A stretch of DNA of 64,000 bases. Origin: Isochrysis galbana (Eukaryota; Haptophyta; Isochrysidales; Isochrysidaceae). The notes below the pieces were generated by a model that was not told the DNA's origin, did not search any database, and saw nothing but the letters and a program-made list of their open reading frames with translations. The stretch is taken from NCBI GenBank assembly GCA_018136815.1, contig CM030943.1, positions 3,265,885 to 3,329,884 on the forward strand, written 5' to 3'. How positions within the stretch are numbered: the stretch's first letter is position 1; each line of letters opens with the position of its first letter. Both the position numbers and the translations under genes were made by a program. Below are positions 24,370-35,041 of this stretch, in pieces.

Positions 24370-25788
24370 AAGGCCCATGAGGGCCCTGTAGTCCATGGCG
24401 TTACTTGCGTCCCTTTGGCGCTTTCGTTGTTCTGCTTTCGCCTTATCTTGTTCGCACGTGCATTGGCGAAAGCTAACTTGGTTTTTACGGAGAAATGAGA
24501 TAGCCCACGGCTTGTCGTATCCTTTGCAGCCTCCGGGGGCTCCATGGATGGCTAACTCCCCTTCAGGAGTCACACATTCCACTGATGATCGGACCGCATA
24601 GTCCAAGTTGAAATTTTCTCCGTCATCGAGAGTCACATGAAAGTTGCGAGGGAAACGGTGCCCTAAGGCCGACGTGTCCGTGTAAACATAAAAGTGCCAG
24701 ATGGGACGCTTGCCGGACTCAACTTTCGTGATACCTTCGAGTGAGGTTTTGGCTCGCTGTTGGTTGCCCCTTAGCACGTGGAAACCCTCGCGCTCGAGCG
24801 AGTTAGCCAAATGCCTAGTCTTGGTCTTAAAAGCCTTGATCGGATCAAAGATGCGAAAAACAATGTAGGTCGCCACCTCTTTTAGGGAGGACCGGATAGC
24901 GCTCGACTTACGAGGGGCCGAGTCGATTAACGCGCCATAGGTGATTCCAAATTCATGCGGGATTCCCGAGAGGGCTGTGTTAACTTTGTCTCCGTATGCG
25001 GCCTTGAATTGATCGTGTGCGTCTTCATCGACATAGAAGATCCATGGGCCTTTGCGGCCTTTGTCCATGCCATCTGGAGTTGCGTCTAGGCCTTCCAGCC
25101 TAGAGAGGAGGAATTTCATGAAGGTGGCGACATCCTCGCTCTTGATGTCCTTTTTGTCATCAGCTAGCTGAGCTAGCTGGATGAAAAAAGGCGTGTCTTC
25201 AGGCTCCTCTTCCTCATCAGGTGGAGGAGAAGCAAAGGGGGTGGTGTTGTGGAGAGTCGGCTTTGGATCCGATTGTGGATCCGCCCGCTTGCGCGATGGC
25301 TGCTGTGGTTGTTGGGCTTGTGGCTGCTGGGCTTGCTGGGCTGGATCCTTCCCTTTGTGTCCATGCGCAGCTTGCGCGTATGTCCTGGCTGCTTGAGTTG
25401 GTTGTTGGTTTGAGGGCGCAAAGGCCCCCAATATGGATTGTTGTGTTAAGTGCCCGCCCCCGAGGGGTGCACTGATGGTAGGAGTGGCCGCCATGGGGGT
25501 GGCAGCAGAGCTGCCACCTCCCATGGGGAGTCCTTGAGTTGGTGGAGGAGCGGAGGGGTTGGGTGGCAGGGCATTGCCCTGGGTCTGGTTGTCACCAGGG
25601 AACAGGACTCTGCCTGTTCCCTAATTCTGTGGCAGCTTGGGAGGCGAGGGTGGTGCCGTCATGTCGACGTCGTTGTCAGGCGGCGCGGCGGCCTGTGGGC
25701 GCTTGGGCTCCGGCGGTTTGGGGCGGCCCCGTTGGGGCGTCGTGACGGCGGGGGGCTGGGAGGTGGGAGCGGTCGGCGCGCGCTCCAT
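24370..25788 (-). pseudogene. LINE ORF1 (broken)
   Basis: Starts at ATG 25,786-25,788 (MERAPTAPTSQPPAV) with a Pro-rich basic N-terminus, meets a TAG near 25,622, and resumes in a long frame from 25,524 with Gln-rich, then acidic sequence (PPPDEEEEPEDTPFFIQLAQ) and a conserved globular region (YIVFRIFDPIKAF; CTCEQDKAKAEQRKR). This matches an ORF1 nucleic-acid-binding role by position rather than by a domain I can name. The frame ends in the deletion junction near 24,370 and reads out of frame into the ORF2 remnant. Confidence 0.75.
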
Positions 25789-25811
25789 CGCTAAAACTAT
25801 AACAATAGTTT

Positions 25812-25830
25812 CTCACCACTCATCACACAC
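25812..25830 (+). repeat. LINE target-site duplication, right copy
   Basis: Exact match to 22,790-22,808; it directly adjoins the palindrome that begins at 25,838. Confidence 0.9.
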
Positions 25831-25837
25831 ACAGAAC

Positions 25838-26793
25838 AAAGAAAGAGATGACCCAATTTTTCGTCCCGATCCCCCCCCCCCTCTCCCCTCTCCCTCCCAG
25901 TCCCACTCCGTTGCGTCGCGCCGTCCTCCCCTCGCCCCTCCGCCGCCCCATACCTCCTTCTAACGTGCAAACCTGGATTATTTGGTAAAATGAAGCATCC
26001 AAATGGCAAATGGTTGCTTCGCCCCTGGCCCCCCGGGCCTATTTTCTCCATAATTCCATACTCATACTACAATCTCGACCTATTCCTATTGCCTATCGTG
26101 TTGCAAATGGGTGGGAATGTGGGGAAGGACGTCCCTAAGGCTCCCCCAGCACCTCATGCATGGGCACCCACCCCTCAAGGCGTCTTGGCGAGCAGGGACG
26201 CATGCATGTGCATGGGCACCCCTCAAGCCGTTGGCGAGCAGGAGCAGGGACGCATGCATGGGCACCCCTCAAGCCGTTGGCGAGCAGGGACGCATGCATG
26301 GGCACCCCTGAAGGCGTCTTGGGGAGCAGGGACGAAAGATGTCAAGATGTCACGACGTCGATTTGAAGCGTCCCTTGGCCCATGTGCATGCTACCGGCAG
26401 TAAACAGTTAACTGTTTACTGCCGGAGCATGCAAATGGATGCTTCAAACGGCATATTTCGTCCCTGCTCGCCAAAGCCTTGACGGGCGCCCATGAGGTGC
26501 TGGGGGAGCCTCAGGGACATCCTTCCCCACATTTCCCACCCATTTTCAACACAATAGGTCGAGATTGTAGTATGGAATTCTGGAGAAAATAGGCCCAGGG
26601 GCGAAGCAGCCATTTGGATGCTTCAGTTTACCAAATAATCCACGTGTGCACGTTAGAAAGAGGTGTGAGAGGTTGAGGGGAGGGCGGCGCGGCGCAACGG
26701 AGTGGGACTGGGAGGGAGAAGGGGGGGGGGGGGGGGGGGGGAGGGAGGGGGAGGGGGGGGGATCGGGAAAAATTTGGTCATCTCTTTCTTTGC
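25838..26793. repeat. Imperfect palindrome of about 950 bp
   Basis: The two halves are reverse complements around 26,409/26,410, where CCGGCAGTAAACAGTT meets AACTGTTTACTGCCGG without any spacer. Landmarks pair outward: GCATGCAAATGGATGCTTC, GTCCCTGCTCGCCAA, CACCTCATG near the middle of the arms, AATAGGTCGAGATTGTAGTA with its complement near 26,070, and AAAGAAAGAGATGAC at 25,838 with GTCATCTCTTTCTTT at 26,778. The left arm is longer because a GCATGGGCACCCCT-type unit of about 40-60 bp is repeated there (26,155-26,340). No long reading frame of interest is present. Confidence 0.92.
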
Positions 26794-26861
26794 GGAAAGC
26801 GTCGCTTATATCGTTGAACATGTCTCCCTCTCTTCTCTCACCCCAAAAAACGAAACTTCGA

Positions 26862-26935
26862 AGCATCCATTTGCATGCTGCGCTCCCTATGTGGTATATA
26901 TGTGCGCCACATACTCCCGGCAGTAAAGAGTTAAA
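26862..26935 (+). repeat. Diverged partial copy of the palindrome centre
   Basis: GAAGCATCCATTTGCATGC followed about 45 bp later by CGGCAGTAAAGAGTTAA resembles the inner arm of the neighbouring palindrome. A related CTTTACTGCCCGGGC occurs at about 47,240. Confidence 0.55.
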
Positions 26936-26941
26936 GAGCCC

Positions 26942-27060
26942 TCCTCCCCTCCCCCTCTTCGGCCCCCCCCTCCCCTCCCCCCCCCCCCCCGGGGGGTTTT
27001 GTTTTTGGGGGTCGCCCGCTCCCTCTGCCCTCTGCCCTCTCTCCCTCTCTTTCTCTCTCT

Positions 27061-27091
<31 letters not shown>

Positions 27092-27196
27092 CCTCTCTTT
27101 CTCTCTCTTCTCTCTCTCTCTCTCTCTCTTCTCTCTCCCTCTCTTTCTCTCTCTTCTCTCTCTCTCTCTCTCTCTTCTCTCTCCCTCTCTTTCTCT

Positions 27197-27278
<82 letters not shown>

Positions 27279-27692
27279 TCTTTCTCACTTCCTCCCTCTC
27301 TCTTCTCTCTCCTCCCCCCTTTTTCTCTCTCTCCCTCCCTCTCTCTCTCTTCTCTTTCTCCTCCCTCTCTCTCTGCTCTCTCCCCCACGCCCCCCCCCCC
27401 TTTTTCTCTCTCTCCCTCCCCCCTCTCTCTCTCTTCTCTCTCTTTCTTCTCCCTCTCTCTCCACTCTCTCCCCTCCCCCCTCCCCCCCCCTTTTTCTCTC
27501 CCTCCCTCCCTCTCTCTCTCTACTCTCTCCCCTCGCCCCCGCCCCCTCCCCCCTTTTTTTCTCCCTCCCTCCCTCTCTCTCTTCTCTCTCTCTGCTTCCC
27601 CTCCCCTCCCCCTCCCCCCCGCTCTCTCTCTTCCCCTCTCTCCCTCTCCCTCTCCCTCTCTCTCCTCAGGGGGCGGGGGCGGGGGGGCAGGG

Positions 27693-27741
<49 letters not shown>

Positions 27742-28812
27742 ACGCCGAGCGGCGAACCCCTTTTGTTTTCGCATCGCTTTCTTTCTCTTTCGTGGCTCCA
27801 CATATACATGCTTCTCGCCCTCCCCGGCTCCTCAAGATATTCATCACGCCCCCCATCCACACTCGCGACTTTCTTCTCTTAAACAGGTCCCAGAATTTGT
27901 TTATACGGGAGGCCCTTTCGGGTCAAAAGCGCGAGCGCCGTTGCCCGGGCCGCTCCTCCTCCATCAACTCTCTCTCTCTCTCTCTCTCCTCTCCTTCTCT
28001 CCCCGTCCGCCCGCCTCCCTCTCCCTCTCCTCTCCCTCTCTCCCTCTCGGGGCTTTCACCTATTTGACCAGATTTATTCTTTCCTTGAGCTGGGCATCTC
28101 GCACTCGTCGCCGCCCTCCTCCCAACGATGTTTATTCACTTAAACTGCGTTAGTTATTTATGTGAACTGCGGACGTCCCGTGTTCAATTCGCTCTCTCTC
28201 TCCCCCTCTCCCACCTCCATTTTCTTCCTGTACTTGCGCTGAGGAACTGACCTACCGAACCTGAACCATCCCTCTCCACCGCCTCCATTCCCACAGGAGT
28301 TTATTAACGTTGAACGAGATATTTACCACGTATTCTTGCATTCTCCTCGCACCCATCGCCCTCTCCCCGTCTCTCTCTCTCCTCTCTCCTCTCTCCCCCT
28401 TTCCCACCCTCTCCCTCTCTTCTCTTCTCTCCTCTTCTCTTCGAGAGGGAGAGAGAGAGAAGAGAGAGGAGAGAGAGAGAGAGAAGAGAGGGAGGGGGAG
28501 AAGAATAGAGAGAGGGAGGGAGAGAGAGTCTCTTTCCCGAGGATATATTCTCTTCGTTTTTTGGGCGGGGGAGGAGGGCTCATTCTCCGTCACCCTCTCT
28601 TCTCTTCTCTCTCCCTCTCCCTCTCTCTTTCTTCTTCTCCCCACCCCTCTCTTCTCTCCCTCTCTCCCTCTCCCTCCTTCCCCGCCGACCCCCCCCTCCC
28701 TCGCCCCTTTCCTCTCTCTCTCTCTCTCTTCCCTCTCTCTCTCTTCTTTCTCCCTCCCTCCCTCTCTCTTCTCTCTCCAGCCCTTCCCCCCCCCCCTCTC
28801 TCTCTCTCCTCT

Positions 28813-28874
<62 letters not shown>

Positions 28875-29018
28875 TCTATCTCACTTCCTCCCTCTCTCTT
28901 CTCTCTCCAGCCCCCCCCCCCCCCCTCTCTCTCTCTCTCTCTTCTCTCTCTTCTCTCTCTCTCTCTCTCGCTCGCTCTCTTCGGGCCGCGGCGATGGACG
29001 CCCTCGCCAGAGTGCAGG

Positions 29019-29059
<41 letters not shown>

Positions 29060-29192
29060 GCCCGGCCCCTCGCCCCTCCCCCCTTGCCCAAGGGAGGGGC
29101 AGCGCGCCCCCGAGCTGCTCAGACCCCCACACCCTCCCCGTATCTCTCTCTTTCTCTCTCACTCTCTCTCTCTGGGGGGGGGGGGAGGCCGC

Positions 29193-29241
<49 letters not shown>

Positions 29242-29265
29242 CTCTGCTCTTTCTCTCTATTCTCT
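26942..29265 (+). repeat. CT microsatellite blocks with short unique islands
   Basis: Long (CT)n and (CCCT)n tracts on the plus strand, with poly-C runs and a (GA)n run at about 27,693-27,735 and a GA block at 28,446-28,530. Islands of ordinary sequence at 27,740-27,960, 28,060-28,350, 28,980-29,025 and 29,080-29,140 contain acceptor-like AG sites (for example before 27,888 and 28,297) and an ATG at 28,994, so early exons of the downstream bZIP gene could hide here, but I could not chain them. Confidence 0.8.
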
Positions 29266-30337
29266 CGCGGACAGGCGGAGGGGACAGCAGCAGGCACACA
29301 CACGCTGCCACGCCCGTTCGGCTCTCTCGCTCTCCCGCCTTCCTCTCCCTTCCCCCCCCCCCCCTCTCTGTACTCAGTGGTACGGCCAGGGGGGGGGGGG
29401 GGGGAAGGCGAAAGGGGGGGGGGGGAGCCGCGCCCCTCTCTCTGTCTCTCCGTCCCCTCCCCTCCGTTCCCTCCCTCCCTCCCTCTTTCTCTCGCGCGCG
29501 CGGCCAGCAGAGGACAGCAGGGCACGAGCAGGCAGGCAGGCACAGCCACACGCACACCCGCCCCATTCCGCGCCTCCTCCGTTCCTCCTTCCTTCTCTGA
29601 GGAGGTGGATGCGGTTTGCAGGGTGGATACGCGCTTCTCCCCCAAGGGCCGCATCGGCGCCCTTCGCCTCTGCTGCCTCCCAGCCCCGCCCCCTTTGCCC
29701 TCGGAGGGGAAGGGGCGCCGCTCTCTCCCCCAACGCCGGTGGGGGGGTGCCGGCGGCGAACAGATGCGCAGTCAAATCCCCTCCCTCCCTCCCCCCCACA
29801 CCTCCCCTTCCGCCCATATCTCCCCTCACCTCTCTGAAAAGGTGGCGGAGGGTGGAGAGGGCGCCGATCTCTTCCTTCCTCCCCTCCCCCTCGCCTCCCT
29901 CCCTGTCTCTGCCCCACCATCCCTCTTCCTCCCTCCCACTCCCCGCTTCCCCCCACGGCTCCAGAGGCGCCTCTGCGCGAGGCACCACCTCTCCCCCCAG
30001 AACCCTTCTTTCTCCCACCTGCCTCCCTCCCTCGTTCACTCCCTGTCCTCTGTGCCTCCCGCTACTCGCTCTCCCTCCCTCCCTCGACTCGTTCACCTCT
30101 CCCCCAACCTTGCCCGTCCCTCTCTGGGCAGGCGCACCTCCCACCACCCCACCCTCCGGGCGGCCACAAGAGGGGGTGGGGGGCGCCACCATTTGAACCC
30201 CTCCTGCGCTCTGACGCCCTGCATGCCCCCCTCTCAGTCACCCCCAGTCTGCGCCCCGCAGCCTTCCGCCCATCTCATCCCATCGTTCACGCACGCACAC
30301 CCACCAACCTCCCGCTGCCCCCCCGCCCCGCCCACAG
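29266..30337 (+). other. C-rich region upstream of the bZIP exons
   Basis: Low-complexity CCCTCC sequence with G runs at 29,389-29,404 and 29,416-29,427. It ends in a pyrimidine-rich acceptor (CCGCCCACAG) at 30,337, so at least the last part is intron. Confidence 0.5.
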
Positions 30338-31716
30338 GACTTTGTCGACGACGACCTACTCTCGTGCTTCCTCTGGGCAGCGGGCGAGAACGCGGTGGCA
30401 CAGCCGGGATGGGAGTCGCCCTCCGTCAACCCGCTCAAGGGCATCCCGCTCCCGCCGTCCATGCCGCCCCTCCCGCCCGCCGATGCGCCGCTTCTCTCGG
30501 ACGATTTTGGCATGGGCAAGGGTTTCGGCACGGACAAGGGGGGTGGCGGTGGCTCGGCCGGCGGCTCGGCGGGTGGCGGCGGCTCTGACGACGGATTCGA
30601 TGAAGCCGACGGCGACACCAAGGTCGGCGCCGGCGGACTGTCTAAAGAGCAGAAGCTCACTCAGCGGATGCAGCGGAAGGCCGAGTCGGCGCGCGTGGCT
30701 CGACTGAGGAAGAAGGAGTACGTGTCGGGACTCGAGGCGGAGGTGGCATCGTTGCGCGCCGAGCTCACCCAGCTGCGCGAGAAGGGCGCCAGCGCCGACA
30801 CGCCCACGCTCAAGGAGGAGGGCCAGCGCCACCGCGCCTCGATGGAGGCGCTGCTCAAGCAGTCGGTGCTCGACACGCCCGAGGTCAACGCCACCGAGGT
30901 GACCGTCGAGAAGTACGTCGCCAACAAGCGAGCGCAACAGGTGCGCCCCGCCCCGCCGGCCAGCACACCACTCGCTCGGCGCGGCCACCCAATGTGCGCC
31001 ACGCCGCCGCAATCCGCAGGAGACGATCAACGAGTACCTCGATTCAATCGAGGATATCCTCTCGCCCGGCATGCCGCTCCAGGTTGCCTTCTCCGCGTCG
31101 TCCGCTGAGGCTGACGGCGACGGCGCCGCAGCTGGTGCGCGCCGGACGAGCCCTCGCCCTAGGTGGACGCTGCTGCACGCGCGCCGCCGCCGCCGCGCGC
31201 TCACGTACGGCCCGCTGCCGCCTGCCGCAGGCGAAGGCGCTGCCGCCGAATCGTCCGACGGCGACGGAGGGCCCAACCCAAAACGCCAGCGCCAAAACTC
31301 AATCGGCTCGCAGTTGCTCGAGACGCTCTCGACGGAGCTCGGGCTGACTGCTGCGCAGGCGCGTGCGCGGAGGCATGAGCGCCTCGTGCCCCGCCCCCCC
31401 CGGCCGGCGCGCCCGCCTCGCCGCCTCTCTTCACCGCCGGCCAACTCATCACGCCCGTGCGCCGCAGGTGGACGAGCTTTCGGGACAAAAGGGATTCATC
31501 CACTCTGACCGGGAGATCAAGGCGCAGTGCACGGCCCTGATCAAGGAGCTGCGAGTACGCGTGAGTGAGCACATCAAGACGTCGCAGACGATCACCGACT
31601 GCCTCCGTCGCATCCTGACGCCCTTGCAAGTGGCCAAGTTTCTGGTGTGGGTGGAGAGGAATCAGCGATCCATGGACCTGTTGAATACGATGTTCCAATC
31701 CGACGACGCCGCCTAG
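30338..31716 (+). CDS. bZIP transcription factor (5' exon(s) not found)
   Basis: Exons 30,338-30,940, 31,020-31,134, 31,231-31,358 and 31,468-31,716 join in phase to at least 364 residues ending FQSDDAA and TAG. The basic region and zipper are plain: LTQRMQRKAESARVARLRKK followed by leucine-spaced heptads (YVSGLEAEVASLRAELTQL). Upstream lies an acidic start of the exon (DFVDDDLLSCFLW) and a Gly/Ser linker; downstream an acidic, Lys/Arg spacer (KRQRQNS) and a C-terminal block ILTPLQVAKFLVWVERNQ, a conserved helical end seen in several algal bZIP proteins as I recall. It would bind DNA as a dimer in the nucleus; targets unknown. The third intron (31,359-31,467) has a GC donor. The intron 31,135-31,230 is a multiple of three, so retention is possible. 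Confidence 0.85.
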
Positions 31717-32903
31717 GCTCTGCCGATAGCGGTACCTGGCATGATCTGTGAGTCCAGTGCCATTGTGGAGACAAAGCTATCAGGGTGGCAAGTCGGACAC
31801 TCGAGGCGGGGTGCCGCCCCGATCGCCGGTCATGCATCGAAATACGCCCAGCCTTGCCAGACCCTGCTCACCGAGCAGGGTCTGGCGCCTGATCGAGAGC
31901 GAAACGACGGTCGCGCGCAGCAGAATGGGCGGATGGGCTGACCGGGAGAGGAGGAGGTGGGAGAGGTGTGCAGGAGGGGGGGGGGGGGGGGGGGGGGCGC
32001 CTGCAGCCAGGCAGGGTGCTGCAGCGCTCGGTCGCGGCCTTCAAATGTGGACAGCAAGAGGGCGAGGGGGGGGGGGGGGTAGAGGGTCATATGTGCACTT
32101 GGCCCCCAGCGGCACTTAATGCCGCCGCGGGTGTATCTTCGGCACCGGGGAGGCAAGAGGGCAGAGGGAGCTATCGGCGGCGAGGGCGAACCCGGCGGCA
32201 GAGGGCCCTCCAGTCGCAAGACAGGGAGCTGCACCGCCTGCCGTCGCAGCCGTTGTGTGGGGTTTGATGAAATGCCGTGGCGACGGCGACTTGTGACAGC
32301 GAAGGCGAGGAAGGGGTTGGCGCTCGTACCGAGCCACATGCTATTCGCCTCCGTGAAACGTCGGGACACGACCGGTCAGCGCGCACGTGCGCCCGGTTGG
32401 CGCCCGACGTGATCTCCTCGTGTGTCACCCGATTAGTCTGTGGCCATGTAGATGCGTAGGTCGGCCCTAGCCGCCTCTGAGCGCGGGCTCGACTCCGGAT
32501 GGTTGCAATGCGGCAACCGGCAGCCCGGCGGGGCGCAACGCGGGAGTGGGCCACCACAGCGATGCAAACGTTCGTGCGATGCGTGGCTCTTTTCATCGTT
32601 TGTGCCCTTGCGGCAGCAGGCTGCGCGCACGAGAGTGTATAGAGAGAGACGGGAGTGGGAGAGAGGCGATGGAAGATCAAGGCAAGTCGTACGCCGCATG
32701 TGTGTGCCGTTGCGCGCCCATCCACCATGCACGGCGGACGGCGTCGTAGACGTGTACTATGGTGGGTGCGGCGTGGGGTAATTGCCTAGCAGTAGTCGTG
32801 CTGGTAGTGGAGGTGGCTGCACACGCTACACTCTTGTTATAGTAGTACCATATTCCAGATTCCATGGTATGTGGTCAACTAACTTTATTGTCAGTTGCAA
32901 TAG
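31717..32903. other. Intergenic region, no gene recognised
   Basis: Contains the 31-base hairpin at 31,856, poly-G runs near 31,978-31,997 and 32,067-32,079, and short frames without recognisable similarity. Some may be bZIP 3' untranslated sequence. Confidence 0.5.
31856..31886 (+). other. Perfect 14-bp stem, 3-base loop hairpin
   Basis: GCCAGACCCTGCTC, loop ACC, then GAGCAGGGTCTGGC. It begins 140 bp after the bZIP stop codon, so it may lie in the 3' untranslated region. Confidence 0.9.
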
Positions 32904-33122
32904 AGCGCGCCGGCGCCCCCCTCCTCTCTTTCGGGCCCCCCGCCGAACGAGCCTCAGCCGGAGCACAAGGGGACGGGCTACGCCGTGCTCGGCGTGGGCG
33001 TCTACCAGGCCCTCTCGGGGCGCGCCCTCATGCCGAGCCAAGGCGACGCCGTTCTCGTCGCGTACGGGGTGCTCCTTGGCCTCTCCTTCGGGGTGCTCGC
33101 GGGGGGGCTCATGGTAGGGTGA
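32904..33122 (+). CDS. Possible terminal exon of a small membrane protein, unrecognised
   Basis: After an acceptor-like TTGCAATAG, an open frame runs from 32,904 to TGA at 33,120-33,122. It has a Pro-rich start (PPPNEPQPEHKG) and two hydrophobic segments, the second VLVAYGVLLGLSFGVLAGG, consistent with membrane helices. Third codon positions are mostly G or C, like the recognised genes here. No family was recognised and no upstream exon or start codon was found, so it may be the end of a gene whose first exons I missed, or a relic. Confidence 0.35.
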   Translation, partial: SAPAPPSSLSGPPPNEPQPEHKGTGYAVLGVGVYQALSGRALMPSQGDAVLVAYGVLLGLSFGVLAGGLMVG

Positions 33123-34798
33123 GAGTCCCCACGGGAGGGGATTTCTTTTATACCGGCGCATCGCGTATTTGGAAACGAGGGGTACCAAATGAAGGCAAAC
33201 GACCTGATCATAAACCACATTTTATGATCTCGGAACGGGCGCAAAGTGCACAATGGCATCGACAATGTCAAGAAGTGGGAAACACCGTCCATTCGCTAAT
33301 CTGGGTACTAGAAAGCACCAGCTGCAAGACTTCAATCAACTACAGCAAGCCCAGGCCGACCTACAACCGACTAACTACCGCCGCCATGCTAGCTAGCTAC
33401 GTTCTACGTTCCCGCTGCGCCAGAGCCGCCGCACACCACCACGAAAGCGAACGCGCTGGGGCACTAGCACTAGGAGCGTGCGGAGCGCCGGCGCTTCTCC
33501 GATCCTTGCGCTCGCGGCTGCCGCGAAGGTGCGGGCCATCAAAAGTCCCAGTGCACCGGGCGGTGGCGGCCTCAATGGCGGAGATAATGGTGGAGGTGTC
33601 GTGGTGTCGCATTCATCTTAGATGATGCGATTTCCAGGCTCTTGTTTCCAGGTCCTTCGCCGTGCGGCCACACGGTGAAGCTCAGGTACATCTAGGTTGG
33701 TAGGGTTCGTCCCTAGCGATCTAGAATTCGAGTTCTCGTTTCGTTCCTTCTAGCCTGTTTGGCAGGTCTAGATTCCAGGTTTCCTCCTTTCGGGCAATCT
33801 TGACCCAAAGGAGCCAGGTCGCCTGTCACTCGCTGCGCGCTTGTCTCAGGCTCTCGAGTTACCTTGTGAAGGCTTGTTTAGCTTCTTGCAAGGCTTGTTG
33901 TTTCTTGTTGGGTTCCGGTTCTTTCTTGGGACCTGCTGACTTTCGTTGTTGTCCAGGCCTGTTCTTCGTAGGTTCTGCTTGGCCTGGTTAGGGTTTCGTT
34001 GAATCCCCGCGTTCGGCGTTCGTCTTGGCGTTCGGAAGTTTCCTCTCACATTCCCTAGGTCCGCTACCCTTGGCTTGTAGGTCCTTGCTTCTTTCTTCTC
34101 GGTCAAGGTTTTGGCGAGCGAGTCGGTTGCTCTATCCGCTCGAGATTTGAGGTTTAATTTGCCATCTCCCCTTGGAGATCGGTGTAGGTTCGCTTCTTAG
34201 TTAGGTGAGGGAATCTTTCCCCTTGATGCAAGTTACATGCAAGCCCTTGGCCCCTTTGGTGTTTCTTCCCCTTGGTTGCTACTCAGGGTTGTTCGTTAGA
34301 AGCGTCTAGAAGGTTCACGCTCAACGGCAAGATTTCTTCTGTCGTGAAGATATCTCGTTGCGATCTGTATCCAAAGTGATCGCCGTGGTCGCGCGACATG
34401 ACGCTCCCCTTCGGACTCTCCGCTACGTGGGAAGTTACAAGGGAGACACGCTCCGGCCGTCGCTGCGGAGTCTCTCTCTCTCTCTCGCTCTCTCTCTCCG
34501 TCTCTCGCGACGTGTTTGAGTTATCGGTGATTTGGGGTCGCGGTTGCTTGATAATTTGCTTGGTTTGGGTGAATGATTCCGGTGTGTTCGTGAGTCGGTG
34601 TATCCTGTTGTTCTCAGGCTCCGTTGTCCGTCGTTGTTCGCTGCGTCGCTGCACTCAAGCAGCCTAGGCTCCCTCCCTGAGGGAAGAGTTCTTTGTAGGT
34701 CTAACAATCTCTTAAAACCCAACACACTAGGGCCGCTAGGAGCGCCTCGCCGCCCCACAGCCCTTCGTTCGCCGTTCGTTCCCCGTCCAGACACCCAA
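33123..34798 (+). other. T-rich, A-poor leader-like region
   Basis: About 1.1 kb (33,640-34,798) is rich in T, G and C with recurrent AGGTTC, CTTGTT and TTCGTT words and very few A on the plus strand. Read in reverse, 34,500-34,680 matches 47,930-48,060 (GAATCATTCACCCAAACCAA, ACTCAAACACGTCGCGAGAG), so it is at least partly retroelement sequence. Confidence 0.5.
34500..34680 (-). repeat. Dispersed repeat Q-associated segment, inverted copy
   Basis: Reverse complement of this interval aligns with 47,930-48,060 through CACCCAAACCAAGCAAA, ACTCAAACACGTCGCGAGAG and the following GAGAGAGAG run. Confidence 0.75.
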
Positions 34799-35041
34799 AT
34801 GGGGTTGCCCGACCCAGTCCAGAATTTCATTCACCCGACTCCCGGTGGGGAGGAGGGCCAAAGCGCCGCGCTAGCCGCCGGTGCCGCTCGCGACGGAGTG
34901 GCTCAGAGCCCTCCGGCTCCGCTCGACTCGACAAGCACGAAATCCAAGCTTCCGTCCTCGGCCGCAGAGGAGGAACCTCTCAAGGAACCTTCTCTGCCCG
35001 CTGCAGCTTCTGTTCCCGTGAGGGCCAAAGCGCCGCGCTAG
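34799..35041 (+). CDS. Short ORF, probably a retroelement protein start
   Basis: ATG 34,799 opens an 80-residue frame starting MGLPDPVQNFIHPTPGG and ending KAPR. It follows the T-rich leader and overlaps a 79-bp sequence that is repeated directly at 35,022-35,100. I do not recognise the protein; its position in retroelement debris suggests an element-encoded N-terminus cut off by rearrangement. Confidence 0.3.
   Translation: MGLPDPVQNFIHPTPGGEEGQSAALAAGAARDGVAQSPPAPLDSTSTKSKLPSSAAEEEPLKEPSLPAAASVPVRAKAPR
34856..34934 (+). repeat. 79-bp direct repeat, copy 1
   Basis: Starts GGGCCAAAGCGCCGCGCTAG and ends CCGCTCGACTCGACA; repeated exactly at 35,022-35,100 (offset 166 bp). Confidence 0.9.

Larger units (their letters stand above)
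22809..25811 (-). mobile_element. Non-LTR retrotransposon (LINE), internally deleted, with target-site duplication
   Basis: A 3.0 kb element on the minus strand, bounded by an exact 19-bp duplication (22,790-22,808 and 25,812-25,830). Its 5' end is AAACTATTGTTATAG, shared with copies at 874 and 36,137. It carries an ORF1 and only the C-terminal end of ORF2; the endonuclease and reverse transcriptase core are missing. The 3' end is a tandem repeat ending in an A/T-rich run. Since both 5' and 3' termini and the target-site duplication are present, the deletion was probably in the source copy or happened after insertion; the element is non-autonomous. Confidence 0.9.

Noticed and set aside
26546-28067. 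Long frames on both strands (438 and 473 codons)
   Set aside because: Arg/Glu or Leu/Ser/Pro polymers from GA/CT microsatellites; no mixed-composition domain.
28310-30588. 628- and 750-codon plus-strand frames running into the bZIP region
   Set aside because: Low-complexity CT translation; the end of the 750-codon frame is in a different frame from the bZIP protein.
31856-31886. Rho-independent bacterial terminator
   Set aside because: Hairpin lacks a T run and the genome is eukaryotic.
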